NCBI GenBank assembly: GCA_028554795.2
Contig: CM068835.1
Span: 35,000,901 to 35,064,900, forward strand
Origin: Sinohyriopsis cumingii
Taxonomy: Eukaryota; Mollusca; Bivalvia; Unionida; Unionidae
Length of the DNA stretch: 64,000 bases
Reading direction: 5' to 3'
Position 1 is the stretch's first letter, and each line of letters begins with the position of its first letter. Below are positions 33,337 to 45,059 of the stretch, one piece after another. The position numbers and the translations under genes are program-made. Below the pieces are notes generated by a model that had not been told where the DNA came from, did no database searches, and saw only the letters and a list, made by a program, of their open reading frames with translations.

Positions 33337-34546
33337 CAGTGGTCCCCCTCTTATATGGCCACCCTTTCTGCACCAGGAAAGTGGCCTTGTAAGACAGTTG
33401 GCTTTTCCAGAGGGGGACTATATTTGTGAGATGTGTACGTATATGTGTATACAGTAGGAAAGCTAAATGTAACTTAAAGCAGTTAAATTCTTCCTTTAAA
33501 AGAAGCATTAATTATTAAAATGTTTTTCTTGACTTAAAAACAGAGGTATTTCAAGTAACATAAATTAATAGTTCTAATTCTTAGTTGTGAAATGTGAGTG
33601 GGATATTGTTGGCATGCGCATTACAAAACCACTGAAAAACGTTATTTAAATCCTGGTACATAGCTGTTTCATATTTAAAATTTTTCTCTTTCCGTTTAAT
33701 CCATTTTCTCATTGCTAGATAATATTCTCCTTATCTTTAAAGATCTTGTTTATCTGAGTCTTCCCAACATAAAATATTTCTGCAGGTGAACTTTCCCCAT
33801 TGTGGTCAAGTTGAATAACTTTAAATTTTTCTTCTAAAGTATTATTTCTTTGTTTACGCGACGACATATTAAAGTTTTGTAAATATTTATTCCTATGTTG
33901 CTAATTGTACAGTACTGCAATTTAATTTTGCAGACGAAACCTTTGTACATGACAATTCTTGTTATAAAGGAAATGATACATGTACTGTCATGTGATTTTT
34001 CAGTCTTTGTCTGGTACCCTGTTTTGTTTGAAGGTGATTGTTTCTGTGTGTATGTGTTAATCCACAAAATCTATTTTTAGCCTATATGACCATGTTATGA
34101 TCTTGACAATTACGTCGATTATAATCGTCAATTTAAAATAAAGATATCTGCCGTGTGAAGCCCAAAGCTCTATCAAAACATTGCTGACCACATTTCCTGC
34201 AAACACTGGCATTAATGATATAATATTAACCTTAGTGGTACATGTACTGTAACTAACACTTTTTTCAGTAACAAAAATCTGACATCCAGAACCTGACATC
34301 AGGAAAGATAACCAGATTACTTACCTTACCATAATTAAATACTAGTTCTGGGCATATATTAATAATAAAATGTGGCCACTTGTGAGGGGTTAATTTTACA
34401 ACTGTGCACTAATATGTTGACTGCTGGTCGTGTTAGAGGTGTGGCCTTTCTTAAGGGGCACTTTTAAACACAAACTCATCAGGAATTCTGGCCGTAAAGA
34501 GTGGGTGGCTTCTGGTCAGGGGAGCCATTCATGAGGGGGACTACTG
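33337..34546 (-). mobile_element. Tigger-like deletion derivative retaining a DNA-binding domain (1210 bp)
   Basis: TA on both sides (33335-33336, 34547-34548). Tips CAGTGGTCCCCCTCTTATAT and, complemented, CAGTAGTCCCCCTCATGAAT. On the minus strand a reading from ATG at 33867 gives MSSRKQRNNTLEEKFKVIQL and VGKTQINKIFKDKENII, a CENP-B-N/psq helix-turn-helix. After a frameshift come MYQDLNNVFQWF and NIPLTF, the beginning of the second helix-turn-helix. The catalytic domain is gone. Confidence 0.78.
33590..33867 (-). pseudogene. N-terminal Tigger transposase remnant
   Basis: This is the coding remnant inside the 33337-34546 element: about 57 codons of psq-type helix-turn-helix from an ATG, a TAG, then a shifted frame matching the start of the CENP-B-type second DNA-binding half. 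The order and spacing match the transposase at 55367-57000, though the sequences differ, so this is a different Tigger subfamily. Confidence 0.7.
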
Positions 34547-34647
34547 TATTTAAGGGTGCCAGATAACACTTATTGATGTGAGATTCTATGAATTTAAAAC
34601 TGATATTGCATTCAAGCTGTAATTTGGTGTGATATATCCTTCACCAT

Positions 34648-34825
34648 CAGTTCTGAACTTCAGGTTGCAACCCAAATCTGGGTTATGGTGGGTCCTCAGT
34701 TGGTTATGAAGGGTTACCAGGACCAATTTTGTTTTGCTCATCTGGTGCTGAAAAAAGCCAGAGGGTCCAAAGCCTACTGCTGGTGGTCAATTTAGGGTCA
34801 CAGCAAAAAAGGTTGGGAACTACTG
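34648..34825. mobile_element. hAT-type MITE (about 178 bp)
   Basis: The right end, complemented, reads CAGTAGTTCCCAACCTTTTT, a widespread hAT tip; the left end reads CAGTTCTGAACTTCAGGTTG. The target duplication is not recognisable, so the copy is old. Confidence 0.5.
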
Positions 34826-35334
34826 CCTAACACAACTGAAACTAAGCTGTGGCTAATATAATTATTACTAATTTCTGTTCAACTTATTTTCAAAGACAGC
34901 TTACTTGGAAGGTTAATTTTGATGTCAAACTAGCAAACAAAATGATATTGTTTTAGTATGCATAAATAACTTCTCAATTTGACATTGACAGATAAGGTCA
35001 CTTAAAACTATTCGAACTGATATTTTCTCTTCAACACATTTACCTTCTTTACAACCAACATATAACCTATACTGAGGATTATTTTCAAGGCCGATTTTTT
35101 TTAAAAGCTAAAAATGTCAAGGAACTGGATGACTTATTTTCAAGGCTGCTTTATTTCTAGGGTGCTATCACATCCACCATTTCCATCAACATAAACAACA
35201 TCATAACTGCCTTACAATAATCAAACAATAACTAACAAAACAAACCTGAAACACTGCTAATCAACTGATTATTTTCATTTTGCATGAAAAAACTCAAATT
35301 CAATATTATGACTTATAATAAAGCCATCACTTAC

Positions 35335-35420
35335 TGTCTCTGTCCCAAAGTAAAATTTTTTGGAAGAGGTTCTTTTTCAAGGTCAGGAGGTATAGGGTCC
35401 AAAATCTGGCCACGTATTTC
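35335..35420 (-). CDS. SENP6/7: SENP6/7-like exon J: end of insertion loop
   Basis: Acceptor CTTGCAG at 35421, donor GTAAGT at 35334; 86 nt, phase 0 in and 2 out. It reads EIRGQILDPIPPDLEKEPLP followed by KNFTLGQR. It has no motif of its own. It is placed here because its split codon completes with exon K to give Gln before Pro-Cys, matching the family pattern before the catalytic Asp. Confidence 0.85.
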
Positions 35421-35662
35421 CTGCAAGCGAATACACAGAGTGAGATAATAGTTGATGAATTCTATTAAAAATGTAATATTCTTGGCCAGAGAATTTTTTT
35501 AAAAAATGTGCATATATTTTACACATGGTCTAAACTGTCTCAAGGCTGTTCTAGAAATAGAGGTATGTGGGTCAGAGGGTACCTTTTCTGAGACCCACCA
35601 CCCTTAAAATTTTTATTGGGCTGGTCAACAAAGTATATCCTGAAATAGATTCCCACAGTATA

Positions 35663-35850
35663 TTTATAATTACAAACAAGTGCCCCATATATATAATTAC
35701 AAACAAGAGTCCATAGACTCCCACCACACACATAATCACAAACAAGAGTCCATAGACTCTCACCACACACATAATTACAAACAAGAGTCCATAGACGCTC
35801 ACCACACACATACTCACAAACAAGTTTCCTTTGACTCCCACTGTACAACA
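35663..35850. repeat. 39-bp tandem repeat, four copies
   Basis: AAACAAGAGTCCATAGACTC then CACCACACACATAATTAC, spaced 39 bp (35701, 35740, 35779, 35818). Frames open on both strands inside it are artefacts. Confidence 0.9.
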
Positions 35851-36438
35851 TTACTTTCTGCAACAGCCCATAAGAGATAACCCTTCTGATTTAGATTAAC
35901 ACTTGTTCATTAATTTTATGTTGCTTGACACATGACTCACTTGGATTCAAACCTAAGGTAGAATCTTACAATTTCTTGAAAAATGATTTTTGGGGATAAA
36001 TTTTTTCAAGAATACTGCCAAAATTTCAATTACACAATTACCACTATGAAATGGAATCAAATATAATGGTATACACAAGTAAACAACATTCATTTGACCA
36101 AAATTTTCTTTTCCTTTGAAGGGGTGGATAGGTTAATTTTTAAAGAACCAATATACAGAATAGAAGCTGCCCAAAAATCTGAAGCACTGGAGACTTTTTC
36201 TCAAAGAAACTTTTTGTGCATGTCAAAAGTTGAATGACAGAATTCAAGGTTTCCAAAACACATTTTATGTAATCAGATTGCATTTTCTCATAAAGCTAAC
36301 TCTCTATTCTATGGCTCCTGACACACCCTTTCTTCTTAACAGTCAATGCAGTAGACCATGTCAGCATTTCTATACGAGTTCTGAAACCTTTCATGCCAAA
36401 ATAAAGGTTTTATGATTTTGGATTCCTGGTTGCTTGGG

Positions 36439-36605
36439 TACTGCATATACTTGCTTACAAGTAAAATCCAACTGCAAACAACACAGAACCTGATGTGCCA
36501 TCACATAATGTGCTGGCATATCTGGGTTTATGTTATTTGTTGTACTGATTACTCCTAACAAAATGCACAGACCCAGACCTTCCAGTACATTGTGATGTTA
36601 AAAAC
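36439..36605. mobile_element. Palindromic MITE, copy 4 (right arm lost)
   Basis: CTGCATATACTTGCTTACAA, CAACTGCAAACAACACAGAA and TGCACAGACCCAGACCTTCC match the family; the right arm is missing. Confidence 0.65.
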
Positions 36606-38045
36606 ACCATCATAATTCACCTAAAGCTAGACATTTTCGTTGGCTGATTGGGACACACCTCCTGCATCAGTAATGTTATTAAATGTTATCCTTTTATGTT
36701 TTCATTATCATTTTGGCTTAAATTACTGCAGAAAATATATGTGTAGAAAAATTTTGAAAAAGAGAATTGTCTTTATAGTTCTGCTTCTAAAAAGTGTTAC
36801 TGAAATGCCTTCTAAGAGTAACTGTGAGTAATAAAACAGTCTATCAGACCCTTGTATGGCAAAGATTTCTTAGGGCCATGTATGAGCCTGGATTAAGGAG
36901 ATTAGGTATTGAATGCATCTTTTAATGCTCAAGTCCATATACTTAAAATTTATGGAGTGTAAATAGAGGAACCATATTTTTTACAATTCTCTTTCCTATG
37001 ATTCTAATTTACTTCAGGTAAAATAAGTGCATGTCATATTTTTTTAAATTTTAAGCATGAGTTAAACACTCATGCTTAACAGAACCAGAAAAGCAAACAC
37101 AACCAAGCACCAAACAATGAAGAAGTTAATAAAAGATTCTCACATGAATTTATAAATCATTTAATTTAAGTAACTGCTAATCATCAAAGTCACTCTAACA
37201 GTTAAAGGATGTTCAAAAAAGGGGATTCAGATTTATAAAACAAACAAATCAATAGCCATCAACACATGCTTTTGGCTTGGCAGTGTTTTCAGACAACTGT
37301 CATACAGTGAATAATGTGATCCATTCCCAATAAAAAAAAGACCCATTGTTCAATAACAATTCTTCTTATTGTAGTCACTCAAATAGGTATCTAACTGGTA
37401 TTTACAATGGATAACAGTACATGGGGATGCAAAAGCTTTAACTGTTAAAGAGAAGTTTTAGCCCTACAAAGGATCAAGTCTGGTGTTTAAACAAACAAAA
37501 TTGGCTACAGATTTAGGTGTTCATGACTTAACCATCTAAGCAAATGTGAGAGTAGCAGGAAGCAGCAGAAAATCAATTCACTGTTTAACAACAATAAAAC
37601 ATCTGATTCACTGCAGAGAAAATTCTAATTGTATGAAATTTATAAAGACCTGACTTAATGGGAAATACATGTGTATACATACCAAACCTTCTTTCTTTAT
37701 CTAATTTTTTTAATTATTTTTTGTACTGAATTTTGGATTATGATGATCTATGACATAATGACTAAATAATGTTAATTATGTACATATTTTCCATTGAATT
37801 TTTTTATAGAGATCAGTCAGTGATTGGTCCTTTACCAATTCATGTTTTACATTAGACATGTTTCATATATATGTACCAATGTGTGGTACTCTGAAGGATG
37901 TAACATATTACCCAAGCATCCCAAGTTTTCTCTATATGCATATTTCTCATTTAATATGCACTGATTTAAAATGGTTAACTGTGCCAATTAAGCATACAGT
38001 TTTGCATCCACTTTTCTTACCCACACCCATTCTTTTTGCAGGCAT
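36606..38045. other. SENP intron I-J, middle part
   Basis: AT-rich intron sequence with no supported gene. The unique left arm of whatever element ends at 38135 may start here, but I cannot find its other tip. Confidence 0.45.
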
Positions 38046-38135
38046 CATTTTCTTTGTTTGTTATAGCATGATACAGTACATAACACAGTTTCATTTTGTG
38101 GACCCCAACCATCGTGTAATAGCAGGGTTTTACTG
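38046..38135. mobile_element. One end of a decayed Tigger-like element
   Basis: Read on the minus strand from 38135 it gives CAGTAAAACCCTGCTATTAC then ACGATGGTTGGGGTCCACAA. This parallels the left end of the 54631 element (CAGTGGAACCCCGCTATAAC then GCGATGATCGGGGTCCATAA) base for base over most positions. TA follows at 38136-38137. Confidence 0.6.
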
Positions 38136-38649
38136 TACTGGCTACGTAACACCAATATGAAGTTCAAAAATGTAAAGAAAAAGGTAGAAAGGTTAGCATG
38201 CTTTAAAAGATATCTAAAATAAAAGAAAGGTAATAAATATTAAATCTAAAATCCCTAAAATATAGGGTCAAATTCTACTATATAAAATACATTCATATAA
38301 AACAGGTATGTGCAATCTATGACCCACAACCTGGTTTTATCTGCTTATTTACATCAAAAGGTGTGGCCTTGAAAATTGTTTATCCGGCCTGTGACCTGAA
38401 GGAAGTTGTTTAAAAGGTGCTAGATTTTCTCTGGTGGTATAGCTTCATCAAGCTTCTTAAATGAGTTCATAAAAAAAAATTCTGTCTCATAGGATGAAAG
38501 CTGATATAAAAGACAAGATGGGCTTGAATTAACTGATTGGAGGTTGACAAAGGACTAAAAAGTATTTATTAATTAATACCCAGAAAATAAAACATATTGA
38601 TGCATCAATAAAACTTTCAGTGCTGTCGTTGTGGTGATGGCATTGAGCT

Positions 38650-38845
38650 GGCTGCTTGTCAGGGCATTTTAAGTTTAATTGCATGGCTGGTTGGTCTCGT
38701 GCCTCTTTCATCATCCCAAACAAACTGGAGTTAAGTGCCATTTCCAAGGACATATCAAGGCAGCAGATCCAGACAAGTAACCCATGGAATATGAGTCAGA
38801 TACTCTACCAATGAAGCTACTATGGCTCCTGCGTCTAGACAAGTA
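38650..38845 (-). mobile_element. Degraded SINE, family 4-like
   Basis: The minus-strand head CAGGAGCCATAGTAGCTTCA with GGTAGAGTATCTGACTC, then box B-like GGGTTACTTG. The body shares TTTCCTTGGGAT-like sequence (TGTCCTTGGAAATGGC) with 26770-26945. Confidence 0.45.
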
Positions 38846-39231
38846 AAGACTCTTCTGAGGGCACTATACATATATGAGAGAGAGGGTATATTTATGCACA
38901 TGAATGGTGTATTGGAGATAATATTATGAAAAATAGAGGCAAGTGATAGCAAGTTTATGCCAACCACGCACATGATGTTGCTATATGCAATATATTAAAG
39001 ACATTTTAAACAGGGAAGCCTGAAAAAGGGTAGAATTCATCTAAGAGAGTGCAAGGTGCAATACTCTCCAAGACAATAATGACTTTTAATGTATATATAG
39101 AAACATAGTAACAAATAGTACAACTATAGTATCTTGCCCGACATTTATTGTAAAAGGATTTAGAGTAAAATTTAAATTTACATGACAGCAATCAACCAAA
39201 TGGTCTCTACACTACACAGGCTTTTACTTAC

Positions 39232-39342
39232 TGGACATCTTGCTCTGTGTGACATATAAAGGGAAGACAGGAATGAAGGATTTTCAGGTGTTTCCACAGC
39301 CGGCTCCTTGTCCTCCACACTATCATCTTCTGGGATTGGATT
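39232..39342 (-). CDS. SENP6/7: SENP6/7-like exon I: acidic insertion loop
   Basis: TTTTAG acceptor at 39343, GTAAGT donor at 39231; 111 nt, exactly 37 codons, phase 0 to 0. The peptide runs NPIPEDDSVEDKEPAVETPE and ends SHRARCP. It is acidic and probably disordered. A symmetrical exon of this kind could be skipped without breaking the frame. Confidence 0.85.
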
Positions 39343-40990
39343 CTAAAACAAAAGAACAGATATGCTAGTGTCCATTCCCTTAAATTCCTTAGGTAAACAA
39401 TGGTGATATATGCACCAGAGCTTTCAGCTACTTTGTTTTCATCTGGAACTTAATTGCTGGAATGATTTTAAATCTGTTGACACATAATTTGTTTTAAAAA
39501 GTACTGATTCTGACTAAAGGGCTCTGACATTAAAAAAAGTTTTGTAACAAATTTGGACTTGGGTAACACTTTATCGCCTCCATAAAATATGACAAAAATA
39601 AAAAAAAATATTTATCAAGCATTAGTAACCAGACTGATAAGACACCTTAGTAAGATACTATAGTCATCTGAAATAGCTTTCTTCATTATTTTAACTAAGG
39701 TTACTGTTATAAGAGGAAGCAAATGTATCATACCAATAATCCAGTAGTATTTGACTTCTATGCTCTTCTACGATGTTTAATTTACACATCTCATATGGCA
39801 ACTAAATGTATATAAAATTGAAGAAATGTGCTCAAGAAAGTGAATGGCACTACCACCCCATTTTGTAGTCAAATGTGTATGAGAGACTGGAATGAATAGA
39901 AAACTTAGCCAGTCAATGAGTTGTAAAATACAGCTTGCAGTGACCTAACTTTTCTAAGGTGGTACTGTGCTTACCATGATGCATTACCAAAAAAAGCTGA
40001 AATCCTTAATGACCAATAATGCCAGAGAAATTGACTTAAATGAATGAAGCATGAAATATAGGTCACTGACATACTTTTAGAAAGATGCTGTTATAATTGC
40101 ATCTACATACTAAGGTACAAGCCAAACAATGCCAAAGAAAGTGACATAAATGCAAAACTTGACCAAAAATCACTGGATCAAGAAAATATTTCAGAGTGAC
40201 CTACTTATGGTAGGATGAGGTGACAAAAGTCACTTGATCAGGAAAATAGAGCAGTGACCTACTTATGGTAAGATGATGTGTACTCACTGAGATGCATCTA
40301 CATACCAGGCAGCATGACCTTCAAACAGAATGCCCGAGAAACTGACCATAATGCAGAATTCAACTAAGATATAACAGATGAACAGACTGATGGACAGGGA
40401 TACAATATATGCCCCTCCCACATTCATGGCAGGGTTTAAAAATGCCTTGAAGCTAAATGAACTTAAGGCTACATAATTTCACCTTTTTTTGATCTGTGCC
40501 TAACATGGTAGCATTAGTGCAACAGACAATGAAATGTGTGGCTGTGTATGAATCAAAACCAAAATGATCTAACAAATATTCTGTATGATGCAGTGTTTTA
40601 TCTGTGATCGCATTATTTTGACAGGTTTTTTATGCAAGTAAGACAGGAATTCCAATCAGAGATGGGTACTTTAGACACATAATTTACCGACAATTTCAGT
40701 TAAAAACTGAAGATGAAGTAAATAGATGTGTGACTTCAAAAATTTTGAAGTTAGTACCTTAGAATTATTGATACCACTGCCACTGGATCAGTGATACCTG
40801 TGTATTGCTTTTTACTTTTGAGACCATAACTAGGCAGAGCAGTAGCAAAATTAATCCAATTTAGATAATGATATAAATATATGCCGTGATTATTGCAATT
40901 TTTTTCTTAAAAATAAATTAAATATGGTACAAAAACCTGGTCTTACTGCACATCAATAATGTAACAGGAAATCCTAGACAACAAAGTTAC
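39343..40990. other. SENP intron H-I, no gene seen
   Basis: AT-rich. A 68-bp unit with CAGTGACCTACTTATGGTA is present twice at about 40160-40275. Nothing else is supported. Confidence 0.5.
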
Positions 40991-41240
40991 CTCTGGTTCA
41001 GGAGTGTCAGTTTCTATGTCAGTCTGGGGAAAAACAATGCCATCTTCATCAGCAGAAGTACCAATGTCCATCTTTGTCTCTGAGTACCTGGGTGAGGCTA
41101 CAGTTGAGGTGGATGTTGAGGTAGATTCTGAGGAGGTATCTGCAGAAGGCTGCTTGCTGATGTAATGTCTAGGTAAGTAAGGAACATACTGGATGGATGG
41201 CAAACCAGGGAAACAGATAATGGCTAGGAACCAGTGAGAA
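40991..41240 (-). CDS. SENP6/7: SENP6/7-like exon H: catalytic histidine and start of insertion loop
   Basis: Polypyrimidine-CAG acceptor at 41241, GTAACT donor at 40990; 250 nt, phase 2 in and 0 out. It opens with HSHWFLAIICFPGL, where His-Trp is the catalytic His motif. It then departs from a compact ULP fold into SADTSSESTSTSTSTVAS and an acidic tail ending TDTPEPE. The Ser/Thr and acidic run is the beginning of the insertion between His and Asp. Confidence 0.93.
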
Positions 41241-41471
41241 CTGAAAAAAAAGGTGGTAGTAAAGCTAGAAAATACAACTATGGTAAGATTGATTGATCAA
41301 CACACATTAGGTTATCAAGCTATGTATTCATGACAAATCATCTTCGGTGCACATGCAAACAAAAAGATACACCTTTCACAACACCCTAACTGAATATGGG
41401 GCCAGATCACAATGGAAATTAATGCAGTTCATTGATACAAGCAAATACTTCATTGTGTACAAGCATACTTA

Positions 41472-41650
41472 CTGTATATACCTGCCTATAAGCCAAGAAC
41501 TGCAAACTGCATAGACCCAAATCTGCCATCTTCAATAGAGCTGGGTCTATGCAATTTGTTTGGAGTAATCAGTAGAACAAACACTGACCCTGTTCAGGGT
41601 CTCTTTTGTTTGCAGATGGACTCAACAAATGAGTAAATATATCTCTGAGT
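41472..41650. mobile_element. Palindromic MITE, copy 5
   Basis: CTGTATATACCTGCCTATAA at left, ACTGCAAACTGCATAGACCC, AGTAGAACAAACACTGACCC and a right arm ATGGACTCAACAAATGAGTA. Confidence 0.7.
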
Positions 41651-42048
41651 ATAGTGGTGATTACAGGGGCAAAAAATAAACAATGTGGCAGGCCTGACCT
41701 ATCATGTAACCCTGAAGAGTCATGAAAACATGCTATTAAAGGATATTTTGCAAAAATCTCTGCAATGTGGTGTATTTATTTTTGTAAGAATGATTGGACA
41801 AGAAGGTATATGCATTGAACATGTAGCAGGTACCAGTCTCACAAATCAATTTTTCTGTAAAACTGTATTCCTGAAACATAAATATCCCACCATTGTGCGT
41901 GAAAACTGACTCCAATACAATACTTAACAAAGGTGTGACAGACAGACAGATGGATAGATAAAGGTAACACAATATGCCCCTATCAGTCATGGTGAGCCAT
42001 TAAAAAAGTGAATAAACTTGCATTAAATTCTTCCATTAAATCTGTAAT

Positions 42049-43403
42049 CATGGTTCATACAGGCAAAATATGACAAAATTCAAGGACTTTATTTGATTTT
42101 TAAGGAGTCTTATAATCTAAACTCACCATAGATATCTACATTTGGAACAACCTTCGAACTGACTTGTGACTCATGTGACTGCATTTTCCTCTCCCAATAA
42201 AGCTCACTAACATAGGTACAATAAACAAAAAGTCAAACTAACAAAAAGTTTATTAACAAGTTCCTTCTCTGTACTTAATTTCTCTTCAACTCCTTGATCT
42301 TAGCATTCAGCTTATTGCAAAGACTTTCATAAATTTCAAGTTTCTCCTCAGCTCCTTCTCTATTAGCATTGGCCTGTGCAAGAAGTTGCCACTTTAGTGT
42401 CTTTTCTGCTTTTAAAAACAGTTCATCTGCTTTCTTCACAAGTATTTCATAATCTAATCTGGTCTGCTTTTTTCTTAATATTTTATGGTGTTCTGCAATG
42501 CCAAAAACACACAAGATGTTTTCTTTTCTGCACACAAAAACTTTGCAGCCAGAGCAATGTGTGGGAACATAGCATGAAAAACGTTAGCAATATGTTCATT
42601 TGATTTGTAGGAAGCATGTGTGACCACAGTATGCAATGTCCATAAAATTTCTGACTTCAGAACATCGTTCTTGGAAAGGAAGTTGGAAATATTTGCAGAC
42701 GCTGGCTGTGTGGTTGAAGCTGCATCAGACTGTGGTGGGGGTTTCATCAATCCTGTCATTATTTAATTGAAATGTGACTTCTCCAAGATATAATGTCAGT
42801 GTCTGTTTTTATTCCAAAATAATCCAAACTCAATGCTGACACTGACGCTTCACTTTTCTGGTGTTCTGCACCTTATGGTGTGATTTAAGGGCCCTCTCGC
42901 CCATAGCCCCGATGTCTATAACTTTGTTGCACACACACCACAAAGCTTTATGTCTGTCCTGGGTCTCCTTGACCCACTTACAGGAGCCTTTCCATTCACA
43001 ATTAAAAACACACTTCCCTGGTGACATTTTCATGTAGAAACCAAGGCCACAAGGTGAGATGTAAGAAATAGATGCTGCCATATTGCCATTCCCACAATGC
43101 TGCTAAATGGAAATCTTGAGTAATCTCCCTTTCCTTAGTTACTGATCAAGCCACAGAAAGTAAAAGGCACACAGTCAATCAGACATTTTCCACCAAGGTT
43201 TCTTTTTCTTAAAAAAATTTGGCCTTTTATTTTCTTAAAAATTCAAGCACTTTTTAAGGATTTTTGCTCATGTTCAAGCACTTTTTAAGGACTTTTCACC
43301 ACTGACATTAAAAATATGTACTTTTCAAGAGGATTTTCAAAAAATAAGCACTTTTCATCCAGCAGCTGAAAATTCAATACTTTTCAAATCTGTGCGAACC
43401 CTG
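42049..43403 (-). mobile_element. hAT-like element, internal deletion derivative, 5-bp target duplication
   Basis: The right tip, complemented, is CAGGGTTCGCACAGATTTGA; the left tip is CATGGTTCATACAGGCAAAA. GTAAT lies directly on both sides (42044-42048, 43404-43408). Inside is a transposon-type gene of which only the N- and C-terminal parts remain (see 42275-43081). 1355 bp in total, against several kb for an autonomous copy. It lies in the SENP intron between exons G and H. Confidence 0.75.
42275..43081 (-). pseudogene. hAT-like transposase with catalytic core deleted
   Basis: From ATG at 43081: MAASISYISPCGLGF, then CVFNCEWKGSCKWVKETQDR and a Cys/His finger (WCVCNKVIDIGAMGERALKS followed by HH). 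In another frame from about 42759: FLSKNDVLKSEILWTLHTVV and HIANVFHAMFPHIALAAKFL. In a third stretch to the stop at 42275: LDYEILVKKADELFLKAEKT and a coiled-coil end KLNAKIKELKRN. These are the known N-terminal zinc finger, the following helical block and the C-terminal coiled coil of a widespread invertebrate hAT-like protein. The region that would hold the catalytic residues is absent between about 42500 and 42450. Confidence 0.68.
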
Positions 43404-43599
43404 GTAATTATAGGTGCAATCTACATTAATATGAATCCTTTAGGACCTAATATGCCTTTCATCCCTTTTTGATCGTGACAATTAATGTAATAGACAGACA
43501 TTTGAGAAATTTAATATAAAAATATTCAAATGAGATACACAAAGTTGTAACAAACAAGAAAACATTGTCGTGATCAATTATCAAATGTACCAACAAATT

Positions 43600-44105
43600 T
43601 GTCATTTTCAGTTCCAGATTTGCTATTACCTATATTAATGTTATCCTTCCTTCATTTATTAATATTAGTTTTATCATTCCAAGCTTTTCGAGTCCAAGGC
43701 TCAGCTAGTGTGGGTATGTGAGAAAGCCTGCCAGTAGCTTCTCGTGGGTTGGTGGTTCTTCCCTGGGTTTTCCAGGGTTCTTCCTCCACCAGTTATACTG
43801 GCTGCCATGTATAGCCTATCTTGTGCTGAAAAATGGCGTTAAACCCTAGAACAACAACAATGATTGCAAGCTTCATTTTTTAATATTAGTATTATCTTTT
43901 CATGCTTCATTTATTAATCTAAGTGTTATTCTTACAAGCTTCATTTTTAATTATTAGTGTTATCCTTCCATCCTTCATTTATTAATATTAGTGTTATCTT
44001 CCATGCTTTGTTTATTAATATTAGTGTGATTTTTTCATGCTTCATCAATTAATGATTGTGTTATCCTTCCATGCTTCATTTATTAAAATGCTCTTCCTTC
44101 AGAAA
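43600..44105. repeat. AT-rich tandem repeat of about 36 bp, split by a SINE
   Basis: Unit CTTCATTTATTAATATTAGT then GTTATCCTTCCATG. About seven units right of the SINE at 43683-43862 and one to two left of it. Confidence 0.8.
43683..43862 (+). mobile_element. SINE family 2, head-truncated, inside a tandem array
   Basis: It starts within box B (TTCGAGTCC) and ends in ACAACAACAA. ATTCCAAGCTT on the left and ATTGCAAGCTT on the right make an 11-bp duplication with one mismatch. The insertion splits an AT-rich array whose unit includes TTCATTTATTAATATTAGTG. Confidence 0.75.
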
Positions 44106-44708
44106 ATTATAATGAAGAATTTCATCCAACAGTGGTAATTTAGACCATTCTTAATTATTTTCTGACAACAAGCTGATTTACCTCAGAAATATGTAACACC
44201 TAATTGATTGACATTTCCATTCCATTCCAGTGGTAATACTGTATTGACTCAAATACTCACACAAGCATTCAATGATGTTAGTAAAGGTTAGGTGCTACTG
44301 CAGTATAATTTAAAGGCCACAAACATTTTAAAGGTCAGATATGTTCTGACACAACATCACACAAAAAAGATACAAAATGCATTGTACGAGGAACTAATGT
44401 AACGTTAGTAGTACAGACCCTGCAGTAATCAATTATTAGGTTTTGTTAAGTCCAGGAGATAAGCTTTCAAACCTATTCTGTCTTGGCTATAGCATTAATA
44501 TGGGATAATAACAGGCACCTTAAGTCCAATGTCAGACATGTTGCTTTAGCAAATGGTCATTTTAATTAATTTGTAATATACAGTAAATAGTCAATTTGGG
44601 ATCTCTGATATATATGTACAATCCTAATAAATATGTTCAATAAATTAGGATATATCACTTGTCTTGATCCTTTTTCTTACATGCCAGCATGAGTCGTAAG
44701 ATACATAC

Positions 44709-44801
44709 TGTTCATTGATTGGTATGATGACGAAATCCTTCTCAAAAAGATCCACATGTCGGGTCCAGGTTTTGACTCGAGCATGTCTTTTTGCTGCAGG
44801 C
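44709..44801 (-). CDS. SENP6/7: SENP6/7-like exon G
   Basis: Acceptor TGTTGCAG at 44802, donor GTATGT at 44708; 93 nt, phase 2 to 2. It encodes [20 protein letters not shown] and [10 protein letters not shown]. The [12 protein letters not shown] motif precedes the catalytic His in this family. Confidence 0.94.
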
Positions 44802-45059
44802 CTGCAACAGGAAATCAGTATATTAAATAATGAACAAAGAAAGGTTAAAATTGATAACTTTATAACATTTTGTTTATATATTGTTATTACATTTACAATG
44901 AATTCCTCCAGTGTCATTTCAAGTACAATGTTCCCTCACGCTGCATTGCAAAATTCAGCACATGTCATTGATAAAATGATGCATAAACTTTCGCAATATA
45001 TTGCTCTTTCAAGGTATGAAATACAATAGAACAATGTGATATTCAATGGAGAGATTCAC

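Noticed and set aside
34057..34299. 80-codon minus-strand frame inside the short Tigger derivative
   Set aside because: No resemblance to transposase or any domain; AT-rich chance frame.
41685..41909. 74-codon plus-strand frame
   Set aside because: No motif, antisense within a SENP intron, and not linked to any other exon.
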